The notes: a model not told the origin generated them from the sequence alone. A stretch of DNA of 48,927 nucleotides from Gemmatimonadaceae bacterium (GCA_035633115.1 DASQFN010000115.1:1-48927), one strand, 5' to 3'. Shown: positions 1-8,507, counted from the first letter of the stretch. Program-made: numbers and translations.

Positions 1-8
1 CGTTAGGC
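1..8 (+). repeat. 3' end (R' box) of an integron attC site, cut by window edge
   Basis: The window opens with the core site GTTAGGC at 2-8, the last seven bases of an attC whose body lies to the left. It marks the start of the first cassette. The R'' box of that cassette's own attC, at 1808-1814, is GCCTAAC, the exact reverse complement. This is what excision and circularisation of one cassette predicts. Confidence 0.75.
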
Positions 9-194
9 CGCGCTGGTTGGAGAGCAGCTTGAATGTTATCGGTAGTGAAACGATGTTCGCGCGATGATGTCACGCGGGCTGCGGCAGGAGGAAGAGATGA
101 AGCTTGATTGGGAAATGCAGGCGGGACGCAGGCTCTGCGGATCGGTCGGATTGGGTCCCGGCACGGTCGTCCGGTTTGAAGGGAAGCTGGCGCC

Positions 195-1802
195 ATGACG
201 CCGCCGCCAACTTTTGCCACCCCCTCGAGGTTGACCGCCTGCGGTGCCGTCCTGCTCGTCCTGACCCTGGTCGCGATGGCTGGCACGGTTTCAGGCCAGC
301 AGGCCGAGCGATCTTCTGGTAGCGACGCGCCTCGAATCCGACGTACGGCGCCGGCCGATGTCGCCGCGCGACAGCGCTTCCTAGAGATGTTCGCTCGGGC
401 GTACTTTCCTGGACGAACTGGCCAACTCCTGATCGTGCCACGTGAAGGCGCCTTCATCACGCGGCCTGACCCGGACGTGGCGTACATGCACGGTTCCCCG
501 TGGGCGTATGACGTCTCGATTCCGCTGATGTTTGCGGGCCCCGCAGTGAGAACGGGAGTGTACTCGATGCCGGCCGTGCAGCAGGACGTTGCGCCAACGC
601 TTGCGGCGGCGCTGGGTGTGTCGATGCCCCCGACTGCGACAGGCCGTGTATTGCCGGTGTTGCGCCCTGGTTTTGCTCGACCGCGCGTTGTCTTCGTTCT
701 CGTTCTGGATGGCATGCGGCGCGATTACTTCGATCGGTACGCCGATGTGATGCCGACGCTTTCCGCGCTACGCCGGCGCGCCGCGTGGTTCAGCCAGGCG
801 CACGTCAACGTTCTGCCTTCGAACACCGCTGTTGGACACTCGACGATCTCGACTGGCACCGATCCTTCTATCCACGGCGTCACGGTCAACAACATTTACG
901 ACCGCTTCCACAGGCGGCGCCAAGACCTGTTCGCCGGGATGATGCCGCAGGCTCTGATGGCATTGACGCTTGCCGACGTATGGCAACTCACCACATCAGG
1001 CCGCGCGATCGTCCTGGCGCAGGGCAGCATCGAGCGAGCGGCGACACCGCTCGCCGGCCATGGTGCGTGTCAGCCGAATGGCGCGCCGGTCGTGCTCGTG
1101 AGCTACGACGAGGCGACGGGTGCCTGGCACTCGAACCCCGACTGTTTCCGTCTGCCTGACTATTTGAAGGATCGCAATGCGAGCACACTGTGGTCGGCGG
1201 AGAGCGAGTGGCTGCATCACAGAATCGATTCGCCTGCGGCGGTGCGTCGTTCGGCGCTCTTCCCCGCCTTCGAAGCCGACGCGATGACCGCCATGATGGA
1301 GCACGAGCCGCTGGGCGAAGACAGTGTTGCAGACCTTCTTCTGCTGAACTACAAAGGCGCGGATTTCGTGGGGCACCGCTACGGGCCGGATTCGAACGAG
1401 CTGCGCCTCACACTGGGCGAAATGGACCGCAATCTGGCGCGAATCATCGGTACGCTCGAGGCCAAGGTTGGAAAGGACGATCTCCTGGCGGTGACCGCTG
1501 ACCACGGCATGCCCTCCGCACCGCCGGAGCGCCGGCACCTGGCACCCGCAGTGGTAGACCTGCTGCACCAGAAGTTCGATCCACAGGAGAAGCAGCTCGT
1601 TACAGCCTACGAACCGGAAAACGCACAGATGTTCGTCGATGAGGACCGGCTGTTGCTTCTCGGTCTGACCTTGGGCGACTTGGCTCGTTTCCTTGAAGCG
1701 CAGCCGTTTGTTTTCTCGGTCTTCACCCACGACGACGTGCGGCGCGCGGCTGAGGCGGCGAACCATGTGACGCCGACGCGCAGGCAAACGAAGTTCGAAT
1801 AG
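195..1802 (+). CDS. exported alkaline-phosphatase-superfamily phosphodiesterase (integron cassette 1)
   Basis: A 535-residue protein of the type I phosphodiesterase/nucleotide pyrophosphatase branch of the AlkP superfamily, expected to hydrolyse phosphate esters outside the cytoplasm. A hydrophobic segment at about residues 15-35 ending in VSGQQ is a likely signal peptide. Metal and nucleophile motifs are visible: LDGMRRDYF, SNTAVGHSTISTGTDPS (candidate nucleophile Thr), DFVGHRYGPDS and TADHGM. The block MHGSPWAYD plus QDVAPTLAAALGV normally lies near the C-terminus of PafA-like enzymes but here comes before the catalytic half, so the fold looks circularly permuted. The stop is 5 bp before the attC. 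Phosphate-ester substrate unknown. Confidence 0.85.
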   Translation: MTPPPTFATPSRLTACGAVLLVLTLVAMAGTVSGQQAERSSGSDAPRIRRTAPADVAARQRFLEMFARAYFPGRTGQLLIVPREGAFITRPDPDVAYMHGSPWAYDVSIPLMFAGPAVRTGVYSMPAVQQDVAPTLAAALGVSMPPTATGRVLPVLRPGFARPRVVFVLVLDGMRRDYFDRYADVMPTLSALRRRAAWFSQAHVNVLPSNTAVGHSTISTGTDPSIHGVTVNNIYDRFHRRRQDLFAGMMPQALMALTLADVWQLTTSGRAIVLAQGSIERAATPLAGHGACQPNGAPVVLVSYDEATGAWHSNPDCFRLPDYLKDRNASTLWSAESEWLHHRIDSPAAVRRSALFPAFEADAMTAMMEHEPLGEDSVADLLLLNYKGADFVGHRYGPDSNELRLTLGEMDRNLARIIGTLEAKVGKDDLLAVTADHGMPSAPPERRHLAPAVVDLLHQKFDPQEKQLVTAYEPENAQMFVDEDRLLLLGLTLGDLARFLEAQPFVFSVFTHDDVRRAAEAANHVTPTRRQTKFE

Positions 1803-1807
1803 AGCCG

Positions 1808-1867
1808 GCCTAACAACCGGTTGCAGCGGACGGCGCTCTGCGCCGCCGCTGAACCGGAGCGTTATGC
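1808..1867 (+). repeat. integron attC site 1 (60 bp)
   Basis: R'' box GCCTAAC (1808-1814) and R' box GTTATGC (1861-1867) flank a nearly perfect inverted repeat: CCGGTT, CAGCGG and CGGCGC in the left arm pair with GCGCCG, CCGCTG and AACCGG in the right. The left arm carries two unpaired bases, a G at 1823 and an A at 1830. Such extrahelical bases are the strand-recognition signature of attC sites. Confidence 0.93.
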
Positions 1868-1908
1868 CGCTTGTAAAAGCTTTTGTCATCCCAAGAGGAG
1901 GCCGCTTC

Positions 1909-2820
1909 ATGCGCTCCATGAAGTATTCGAAACTCGCAATGATTTTCGCCACGGTTGGCAGCCTGTTGGCGCAAGAGCTGCGAGCTCAGGCCGATCGCTT
2001 CAACGCCGATTTGCTTCCGGCGCTCCGGCGTGCCGCAACGCTTATTCCGGGCGAGGTGGCAACGTCGGTCAACTTCGTGCTCCTGAATCCGTTCACGGTG
2101 ACTTGGGCCTACCTGCTCGAAGGTGGCAACACAGACACCGTCGCTGGCGGATACCCGGTGTTTCAAATTCGTTTTCCGCGTGGCTGGATCACCGTTGACG
2201 CGGCTCTCGATCGCAGTTTTGTGCCAGCTAGCAAAACCTTTGACGACAGTACATATCGAGTGATCCATGAGGCACTTCGCGGCGCGCGCCTGGCTGTGGT
2301 CACGCACGAACATCACGACCATGTCGCGGGAGTCCTGAGTTCGCCTGCGCTCGCCGAGGTCCAAGCGCACACGGTGCTCACGAAGGCTCAGATTCAATCG
2401 CTAATGCTTCGTCCGAACAACCCGCGAATCAAGATCGATTCAGCCGTCGCCTCGCGATATCTGGTCACGGACTACGATCCGATCATGCCCATCGGCCCGG
2501 GGGTGGTCCTGATCAAGGCACCAGGCCATACAGCCGGATCGCAGATCGTTTACGTGCGGTTGGCATCTGGCTCCGAGATCATCATCGCGGGTGATGTCGC
2601 GTGGAACATGCGCGGTATCGATTCGCTCGTGCAGAAACCGGCAGCCAGCACACGGGGTTTCGGCGGCGAAGACAAGGACGCGATAGCGAGGGAATTGAGG
2701 TGGCTTCGCGACGTCGCGGGCCCGCAGACACACGTCGTCGTATCGCACGATGTTGCGCGACTCAACGCGCTCGTGGCACAGGGAAAACTGAGGATTGGGT
2801 TTGACCTCAGCAGGCCGTGA
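1909..2820 (+). CDS. exported metallo-beta-lactamase-fold hydrolase (integron cassette 2)
   Basis: A 303-residue secreted hydrolase of the MBL superfamily. The zinc motif THEHHDHVAG (HxHxDH), the later APGHTAG and AGDVAWN, and a C-terminal VVSHD supply the expected metal ligands. The open frame begins at 1864 inside the attC, but the start chosen is ATG 1909, preceded by AAGAGGAGG and followed by a short signal peptide (AMIFATVGSLLAQELRAQA). It is the only gene between attC 1 and attC 2. Members of the fold include beta-lactamases, lactonases and ribonucleases, so the substrate cannot be called. Confidence 0.85.
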   Translation: MRSMKYSKLAMIFATVGSLLAQELRAQADRFNADLLPALRRAATLIPGEVATSVNFVLLNPFTVTWAYLLEGGNTDTVAGGYPVFQIRFPRGWITVDAALDRSFVPASKTFDDSTYRVIHEALRGARLAVVTHEHHDHVAGVLSSPALAEVQAHTVLTKAQIQSLMLRPNNPRIKIDSAVASRYLVTDYDPIMPIGPGVVLIKAPGHTAGSQIVYVRLASGSEIIIAGDVAWNMRGIDSLVQKPAASTRGFGGEDKDAIARELRWLRDVAGPQTHVVVSHDVARLNALVAQGKLRIGFDLSRP

Positions 2821-2853
2821 GGCGTGAATTTCACAAGCTCCTGCGTGGGCGCG

Positions 2854-2951
2854 GCATAACGATCGTTGCACTTGACGAGCGAGCTAAAGATTGGCGCGAG
2901 CGAAGCTCGCGCCTTTATTGATTCGCTCGCAAGTGAACTTAGGCGTTAGCT
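2854..2951 (+). repeat. integron attC site 2 (98 bp)
   Basis: R'' GCATAAC (2854-2860) and R' GTTAGCT (2945-2951) flank arms CACTTG.ACGAGCGA and TCGCTCG.CAAGTG, with a second central hairpin (GGCGCGAGC...GCTCGCGCC). R'' is the reverse complement of GTTATGC, the first seven bases of cassette 2. An apparent earlier start for the next gene at 2891 lies inside this site and is rejected. Confidence 0.92.
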
Positions 2952-2971
2952 GGACTACTCTAACAGACCGA

Positions 2972-5269
2972 ATGCACACCCGGTACATAAAACTCAGGCG
3001 ATTTCTTGTGGTCGGTGTCGCTTGCGCGTCACTCTGGCCCGGTCTGGCTCGCGCGCAGCAGTTTCCGCTGTCCGCCGCGGAATTGGCAGATTCGGCAGCA
3101 CTCGCTACATCGATGCCGAGACTCGCCACACAGGTGTTGGCTGACTATCGCGATACCAGTCGGGCACGTTATCTCGACAACCGTTTCCGGCTCGAAATGC
3201 TGCTGGGACGATACGCCGACGCCGCGAGTTCACTGGCGGCGCTGCGGCAGGTGCAACAGGATACGACCGCATCAACACGCGCGCTAAACGTACAGTACGA
3301 AATTCTGTCGGCTGCCATGACCGCTCCCGTGGAAACGCCCTTCGCCGAACGTTTCGCGACTGCATTCCGCTCGCGCTTTGCGGATCTCGACGACGCGGCT
3401 GCCGCGTGGGCCTCGCGCACGATTCTTCAGAGCCCGCGCACTGTGGCCGGCGATCTCCGATGGGCTACACCAAATCTGAACGGCCGGACGAGTGTGTCGC
3501 TCGACGAAGCGCTCACACTGCTGCGCGTGTTCAACGCCGTGGCGACGTATCGCCGCTTCGCAGGTCTACCGGCCGCCTCGGTGGCCGAAGACGACGCGCG
3601 GCGCTACGTGATGGAGACGAACATTGCGGTAAGGACACCGGACCAGGCTACGGTGTGCACGTTCGTGACGAGGCCGCGAGCGGCGCGAGGAAAGCTGCCC
3701 GCGCTGATGCAGTTCACAATCTACGCCGACTCGATCGCATCGCTGCGGGAAGCGCTTCTGACCGCTGCGCACGGATATGCTGGCGTTGTGGCACACACCC
3801 GTGGAAAAGCGTGCAGCCCTGACGAGATCGTTCCCTACAAGTACGACGGTATGGACGCGGCAGCGGTGATCGACTGGATTGCCCAACAACCGTGGAGCGA
3901 TGGCCGCGTGGGCATGTACGGCGGAAGCTATTCGGGATTCACGGCGTGGGCGGCGGCGAAGTATATGCCGGCGCCACTCAAAGCGATGATGGTGGGAGCA
4001 CCGGCGGCTCCGGGCATCGACGTCCCAATGGAAGGGAACGTGTTTTGGAATTTCCTGTACCCTTGGCCTTTTTACACCACCAACAATCGCTGGTTGGACA
4101 ACGACACGTACAATGACTTCGGTCGCTGGAATCGACTGAACCGCGCGTGGTATACGGCCGGCCGCTCGTACCGGGAGATGGAGAAAATCGACGGCACGGC
4201 AAATCCAGTGTTCGCGCAGTGGCTCGCGCATCCGGCACTGGATTCGTTCTGGCGTTCGACAGTTCCACAGGGCAGCGACTACGCACGCATCAACATTCCA
4301 GTGCTCCAGACCGCGGGCTACCTCTTCGGTGGTCCGGGCGGTGCGCTCTGGTATTTCCGGGAGCACTACAGAAATAACCCGCAGGCGCAACATTATATGC
4401 TCTGGGGGCCGTACGATCATCTGCAGGCACAGCGTGGCGTTGTGACGGCGCAGAGCGACACGGCGACGTTCATCGCGGGATACGAGATCGATCCCGTCGC
4501 GCGCATCGATATCCTAAGGCGACTGCGGTATCCATGGTTCGACCACGTCCTCAAAGGCGCACCTCGCCCGGCGCTGCTCGTCGACCGCATCAACTACGAG
4601 ATGATGGGCGCGAACGTCTGGCGGCATGCGCCGAGCGTCGCCGCGATGTCCACGAGCCGCATGCGGCTGTACTTCAACGCCCAAGCGTCTGGAGCGACGT
4701 ACACGCTGACGCCAGCGCCGGGCGCTGTCGGCTCAGCGGTGACGCTGACGGTGAATCTCGCCGATCGTTCCGATGTCGACGCGCCGTTCGTGGGAGGCCT
4801 GCTCGACTCGGTGCTGGACACGGCGAATGCGGTGACGTTTGTCAGCGAGCCCCTACCGGATTCGCTGGACGTCGCCGGACCCCTCTCCGGACATCTGGAG
4901 CTGGTCGCGAACCGGCGCGATTTCGATTTCGTGATCACGCTGTACGAGTTGCTGCCTGACGGACAGTACTTCCAGATCGTGCCGTTCACCGCCCGTGCGA
5001 GCTACACGGCAAGCCCGAGCGAAAGACGCCTGTTGAAGCCAAATCAGGTCGAGCGTCTGGACTTTGGCGGCGGCATTCGGCTCATGGCTCGACACGTAGC
5101 GGCAGGAAGCCGGATTGTGGTGACGCTTGCCATTCCGAAGAGCCCGCGGCAGCAGATCAACTACGGCACGGGTCGCGATGTAAGCGATGAGTCGATCGTC
5201 GACGCTGCAGCACCGCTCACTATTCGGTGGCTACCGGGAAGCTACGTCGAGCTCCCGGTTCGGCGGTAG
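2972..5269 (+). CDS. exported CocE/NonD-type S15 hydrolase (integron cassette 3)
   Basis: A 765-residue alpha/beta-hydrolase of the X-Pro dipeptidyl-peptidase/cocaine-esterase family. ATG 2972 starts a clear signal peptide (FLVVGVACASLWPGLARAQQ). Residues about 30-220 form an N-terminal helical region. The hydrolase core shows the nucleophile elbow GMYGGSYSGF and a histidine in LWGPYDHLQ. A C-terminal beta-rich domain from about residue 570 matches the jelly-roll domain of the family. The strand that usually ends in GGWYD, carrying the acid, reads TAGYLFGG here, so the Asp may be missing or displaced. Sole gene of its cassette. Confidence 0.85.
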   Translation: MHTRYIKLRRFLVVGVACASLWPGLARAQQFPLSAAELADSAALATSMPRLATQVLADYRDTSRARYLDNRFRLEMLLGRYADAASSLAALRQVQQDTTASTRALNVQYEILSAAMTAPVETPFAERFATAFRSRFADLDDAAAAWASRTILQSPRTVAGDLRWATPNLNGRTSVSLDEALTLLRVFNAVATYRRFAGLPAASVAEDDARRYVMETNIAVRTPDQATVCTFVTRPRAARGKLPALMQFTIYADSIASLREALLTAAHGYAGVVAHTRGKACSPDEIVPYKYDGMDAAAVIDWIAQQPWSDGRVGMYGGSYSGFTAWAAAKYMPAPLKAMMVGAPAAPGIDVPMEGNVFWNFLYPWPFYTTNNRWLDNDTYNDFGRWNRLNRAWYTAGRSYREMEKIDGTANPVFAQWLAHPALDSFWRSTVPQGSDYARINIPVLQTAGYLFGGPGGALWYFREHYRNNPQAQHYMLWGPYDHLQAQRGVVTAQSDTATFIAGYEIDPVARIDILRRLRYPWFDHVLKGAPRPALLVDRINYEMMGANVWRHAPSVAAMSTSRMRLYFNAQASGATYTLTPAPGAVGSAVTLTVNLADRSDVDAPFVGGLLDSVLDTANAVTFVSEPLPDSLDVAGPLSGHLELVANRRDFDFVITLYELLPDGQYFQIVPFTARASYTASPSERRLLKPNQVERLDFGGGIRLMARHVAAGSRIVVTLAIPKSPRQQINYGTGRDVSDESIVDAAAPLTIRWLPGSYVELPVRR

Positions 5270-5301
5270 TGAACGCAGGAGCCGATGCGCGCGTGGTTGC
5301 C

Positions 5302-5367
5302 AGCTAACACGCCGATGAAGCTGACGATCGCCTTCGGCGTCCGCAGCTTATCGGCAAGGCGTTAGAC
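5302..5367 (+). repeat. integron attC site 3 (66 bp)
   Basis: R'' AGCTAAC (5302-5308) is the reverse complement of GTTAGCT, which opens cassette 3. R' GTTAGAC is at 5361-5367. Arms GCCGAT.G.AAGCTG.A.CG and CG.CAGCTT.ATCGGC pair, with an extra G and an extra A in the left arm, as in site 1. Confidence 0.93.
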
Positions 5368-5443
5368 AGCGCGACATAAGCTGGATCGCCGGCGGTTCGT
5401 CATATTAGCAACCCTGCGTAGCTCCATCGCAGAAGAAGATTCT

Positions 5444-7165
5444 ATGAGAAAGCCTCCATTCGTCGTTCTGCTTCTGCTAATCGGGTGCACTTCGGCGGGC
5501 CAACGGCGCCGCGCCGATGTCGCTGCACCCGAGATGCTGGCGGCGCGTGTGGACTCGGTATTCGGGGACATCCGGTATGATGCGCCTGGCTGTGCAGTGG
5601 GGGTATACCGGGACGGCGAGCTCCTGCTCGCAAAAGGCTACGGTCTGGCCAACGTGGAGGACGGACGGCGGATCACGTCGCACACCTCCTTCGACCTCGG
5701 CTCGGCCGCCAAACAGTTCACGGCACTTGCGGCGCTCATGCTGGAAGAGCAGCGCCGCTTGTCGCTGGACGACGATGTGCGGCGTTACGTGCCCGAGTTG
5801 CCCGACTACGGCACGCCGATTCGGATCCGCGATCTGCTCCAGCACACGAGCGGTCTGCGCGATTACGGCTCCCTCGACGTGCTGGCCAGGCGTGAGACGC
5901 GAACGATGGCCGAGTTCCTCGCGCTGCTGTCAAGTCAGCAGCATCTCAATCTGACGCCGGGCACGCGCCACGAGTATAGCCACAGCGATTTCGAGTTGCT
6001 GAGCCTGGTCATCGAGCGTGTCGTAAAGGAGCCGTTCGGTGCGTATCTCGAGCGCGAGGTGCTGCGACCCCTCGCCATGACGAACAGTCGCGTCCAGGAT
6101 GCGCGTGGCACGCGTGTACCGGAACGGGCGTTTGGTCATGCCCGGTCGAGGGACGGCTTCCGCGTCGTGTTCAACAGCTCCGAGATTGCCGGCGGGGGAA
6201 ACCTGTACACCTCGATCGAGGATCTGCTGCACTGGGATCGCGCGCTCGCGCAGGGCGCGAGTGGACGACGGCCGCTCGTCGCGCACATGCTGACGCGGCC
6301 GACACTCCCCAACGGCGATACGATTCCTTACGCGTACGGCATTCGCAAAGAGAGTTACCGCGGCCTAGCGACCTTCTCTCGCGGTGGTCACTCGAGTGGC
6401 ATCAGGACGGAGATCATCCGGTTTCCCGACCAGCAGTTCGCTGTCGCGACACTCTGCAATAGCGATCATCTCTGGGCAGGACAGCGAGCCGAACGCGTCG
6501 CCGACGTGTACCTCGACGCCGTGATGCAGCCACGCCGCGCCTCGGCCACCTATCGCCCACCGCCGGCCGCGCCGATCACCGAAGAGGAGTTGCAAGGCTA
6601 CGTCGGCGTTTATCAGGCGCCAGGTGAACTCGACCTCTCCAGGATAGCCATCCTCGATGGCAAGCTGGTCGAGCTATTTGGCGACACGGCGCAGACCTTC
6701 ACATACCGTGGTGATGGCGTGTTCACGGCCGACGGCATCCCTGGCGACTTTCGCTTAGCCTTCTCGCGCAGTCCATCCGAAACGATGCGGATGGAGTATG
6801 TCTCCGCCGGCGAGGTGGACGTTGTGTGGGAGCGCATGGCGGATTCCGCCGTGTGGCGCCCGGACTCGATGATACTCGCCGAGTACGCCGCAACATATGT
6901 CAGCGAGGAACTGAACGCGGTATGGCAGCTCGCGGTGCGTAACGGGAAACTTGTGCTTCGACGTCCCGGCCAGGCGGACGGTCCGCTTCTGCCCATGCGG
7001 CCGGATGTGTTCAGCCGCCACTTCGGTGTATGGAACGAACCGCTCATCGCCAGCTTCGAGTTCAAGCGGAATGCTGCGGGGAGCATCACGCATTTCGCGA
7101 TCACCACGCCGCCAGGCGCCGATGTAGTTCGCGACCTGCGCTTCCTTCGAGTGCCAGCACGTTGA
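5444..7165 (+). CDS. serine beta-lactamase-fold lipoprotein hydrolase (integron cassette 4)
   Basis: A 573-residue serine hydrolase of the class C beta-lactamase/esterase/D-aminopeptidase family (Pfam Beta-lactamase). The N-terminus has a lipobox-like LLIGC with Cys15, suggesting an outer- or inner-membrane lipoprotein. The SxxK motif is S87-AA-K90 and the YxN position reads Y178-S-H180, a known variant. RGGHSSG near residue 310 takes the KTG place. A C-terminal beta-rich domain (about 360-570) resembles those of penicillin-binding-protein-like esterases. Sole gene between attC 3 and attC 4. Substrate unknown; the YSH and HSSG variants argue against a classical beta-lactamase. Confidence 0.85.
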   Translation: MRKPPFVVLLLLIGCTSAGQRRRADVAAPEMLAARVDSVFGDIRYDAPGCAVGVYRDGELLLAKGYGLANVEDGRRITSHTSFDLGSAAKQFTALAALMLEEQRRLSLDDDVRRYVPELPDYGTPIRIRDLLQHTSGLRDYGSLDVLARRETRTMAEFLALLSSQQHLNLTPGTRHEYSHSDFELLSLVIERVVKEPFGAYLEREVLRPLAMTNSRVQDARGTRVPERAFGHARSRDGFRVVFNSSEIAGGGNLYTSIEDLLHWDRALAQGASGRRPLVAHMLTRPTLPNGDTIPYAYGIRKESYRGLATFSRGGHSSGIRTEIIRFPDQQFAVATLCNSDHLWAGQRAERVADVYLDAVMQPRRASATYRPPPAAPITEEELQGYVGVYQAPGELDLSRIAILDGKLVELFGDTAQTFTYRGDGVFTADGIPGDFRLAFSRSPSETMRMEYVSAGEVDVVWERMADSAVWRPDSMILAEYAATYVSEELNAVWQLAVRNGKLVLRRPGQADGPLLPMRPDVFSRHFGVWNEPLIASFEFKRNAAGSITHFAITTPPGADVVRDLRFLRVPAR

Positions 7166-7179
7166 ACGCCAAGTGTGCT

Positions 7180-7281
7180 GTCTAACAATACGCTGAAGCT
7201 GACGTGGGTACTCGCGCCGCGCGTCGCTTCCCTCCGCGCGTTGCGTCGTACACCACGCAGCTTAGCTCGAATACGTTAGAC
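7180..7281 (+). repeat. integron attC site 4 (102 bp)
   Basis: R'' GTCTAAC (7180-7186) is the reverse complement of GTTAGAC, which opens cassette 4. R' GTTAGAC is at 7275-7281. The outer arms GCT.G.AAGCTG.A.CGTG and CACG.CAGCTT.AGC pair, enclosing a long GC-rich variable terminal structure. The unpaired G and A in the left arm recur. Confidence 0.9.
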
Positions 7282-7302
7282 GGCTGGCACGAGGATGGAA
7301 CT

Positions 7303-7842
7303 ATGGTGAAGCGCTTCGCAATGGCGATCTTGGCGGCTGGAGGTGTGTCGTGCAGCCTTCCGATCGCGGCGCAGGTGGGACTGGCCGCTTCGTCCCGGTC
7401 ACCGACAAGATGCTTCAGAATCCCGATCCGGCCGACTGGCTGATGTGGCGCCGCACGCTTGATAGCTGGGGCTACAGTCCACTTGACCAGATCAACAGCA
7501 ATAATGTTCAGCAGTTGACTCTGGCCTGGTCACGTACATTGACGCATGGCGTGCAGGAGGGAACGCCGCTGGTCTACCGCGGCGTGATGTACATGCCCAA
7601 TCCGAGCGACATCATCCAGGCTATCGATGCGAAGACCGGCGATCTTCCTCAGCGTTGGCGATCGGCAGGGCACGGTCGCGGTAGGCAAGCGCGCCGACTT
7701 GCTGCTGCTCGAGCAAAACCCGCTGAGCGACGTTCGCAATGTGAGGCGCCTCGCGGGCGTCATGCTTCGCGGTCGATGGATGCCTGAGCCCGAGCTCCGC
7801 GCGATGATGGAAGTGTTAGTGCGCTCTTATAGTCGGCGGTAG
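7303..7842 (+). pseudogene. chimeric remnant: PQQ-dehydrogenase N-terminus joined to amidohydrolase C-terminus
   Basis: ATG 7303 opens a signal peptide (MVKRFAMAILAAGGVSC). After a frame change near 7375 the sequence continues as the N-terminus of a PQQ-dependent alcohol dehydrogenase: DWLMWRRTLDSWGYSPLDQI, then TPLVYRGVMYM and IQAIDAKTGDL. Near 7645 this stops and, in another frame, an amidohydrolase C-terminus begins (GTVAVGKRADLLLLEQNPL, GVMLRGRWM) and runs to the stop at 7840-7842. The catalytic parts of both enzymes are missing. This is the first content after attC 4 and is not functional as either enzyme. Confidence 0.75.
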
Positions 7843-7998
7843 CGCAAGTCATCAGCGTCGCAACGTCCGCGACTGGCTCGATCACCGCACTCGCAGCCTC
7901 GCCGCTTCGACTGCGGATCGACATCACTTCTGCGAATGCAGTCGGCGAGACGATTCGTCTTTCCGGCGACTCAGGTTTTTCCTACCACAAAGTGCAGG

Positions 7999-8041
7999 CG
8001 CTATGTAGCTGACGGCATGAGGAGGCCGCAGCCGGTTAGCG
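7999..8041 (+). repeat. possible degenerate attC site
   Basis: A 43-bp stem-loop ends in a GTT core (GTTAGCG, 8035-8041). Its arms GCTG.A.CGGC and GCCG.CAGC have the same single unpaired A as the good attC sites. The left box reads CGCTATG rather than an AAC-ending core and does not match the start of cassette 5 (which predicts GTCTAAC). It could be a decayed attC at the array's end, or a chance hairpin. Confidence 0.35.
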
Positions 8042-8507
8042 GGCATTCAGCAACGGCCACGGATTCACCGCACCACGCGCCGGATCGTAAACGCCGTAGT
8101 GGAGATGCGGTGGAGTCGCGCGCGCGTTGCCGGTGTTACCAACGTAGCCGGGGATGTTACCGCGATAAACCACATCGCCTGGTTTGAACGCGCCGTAGCG
8201 ATCGAGATGCGCGTAGCCGTGAACCTGTCTTCCTGGCCCAAGCACGTTGATGACTCGTCCGCCGAGCCGGTTCGTTCCTACGCGAAGAACGATTCCATCG
8301 GTTGCGCTGAGTACGGGTGTACCGCGGGTCGCGAAGCATGCGGTTGCTCGCGATCAGTACCGTGTGCTCGGGAAGCACGCGGCCGTCGTGCACGTCAACG
8401 ATGGTCACGTGCGCGAAGGCGAGGTCAGCAGCAATCGGGGCCGAAGCGGGCCGGATGGAGGTACACGCGCTGCTGACGATGAGGGCGACCCAAACGAAGC
8501 GGCTCAC
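8036..8507 (-). pseudogene. chimeric remnant: amidohydrolase N-terminus joined to M23 peptidase C-terminus
   Basis: Reading leftward from ATG 8507 there is a lipoprotein-like N-terminus (WVALIVSSAC) followed by AFAHVTIVDVHDGRVLPEHT, typical of the first strand of imidazolonepropionase-type amidohydrolases. At about 8335 the homology switches, out of frame, to the C-terminal part of an M23 peptidoglycan peptidase ([18 protein letters not shown] ... [11 protein letters not shown]) ending at 8036. The M23 part is about three-quarters identical to the intact gene at 16550-17101. The HxxxD zinc half-site is lost, so neither part should be active. Confidence 0.75.

Noticed and set aside
996-1952. 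318-codon minus frame opposite the phosphodiesterase gene
   Set aside because: Arg/His-rich translation with no domain, antisense to a well-supported gene and crossing an attC site; typical GC-rich shadow frame.
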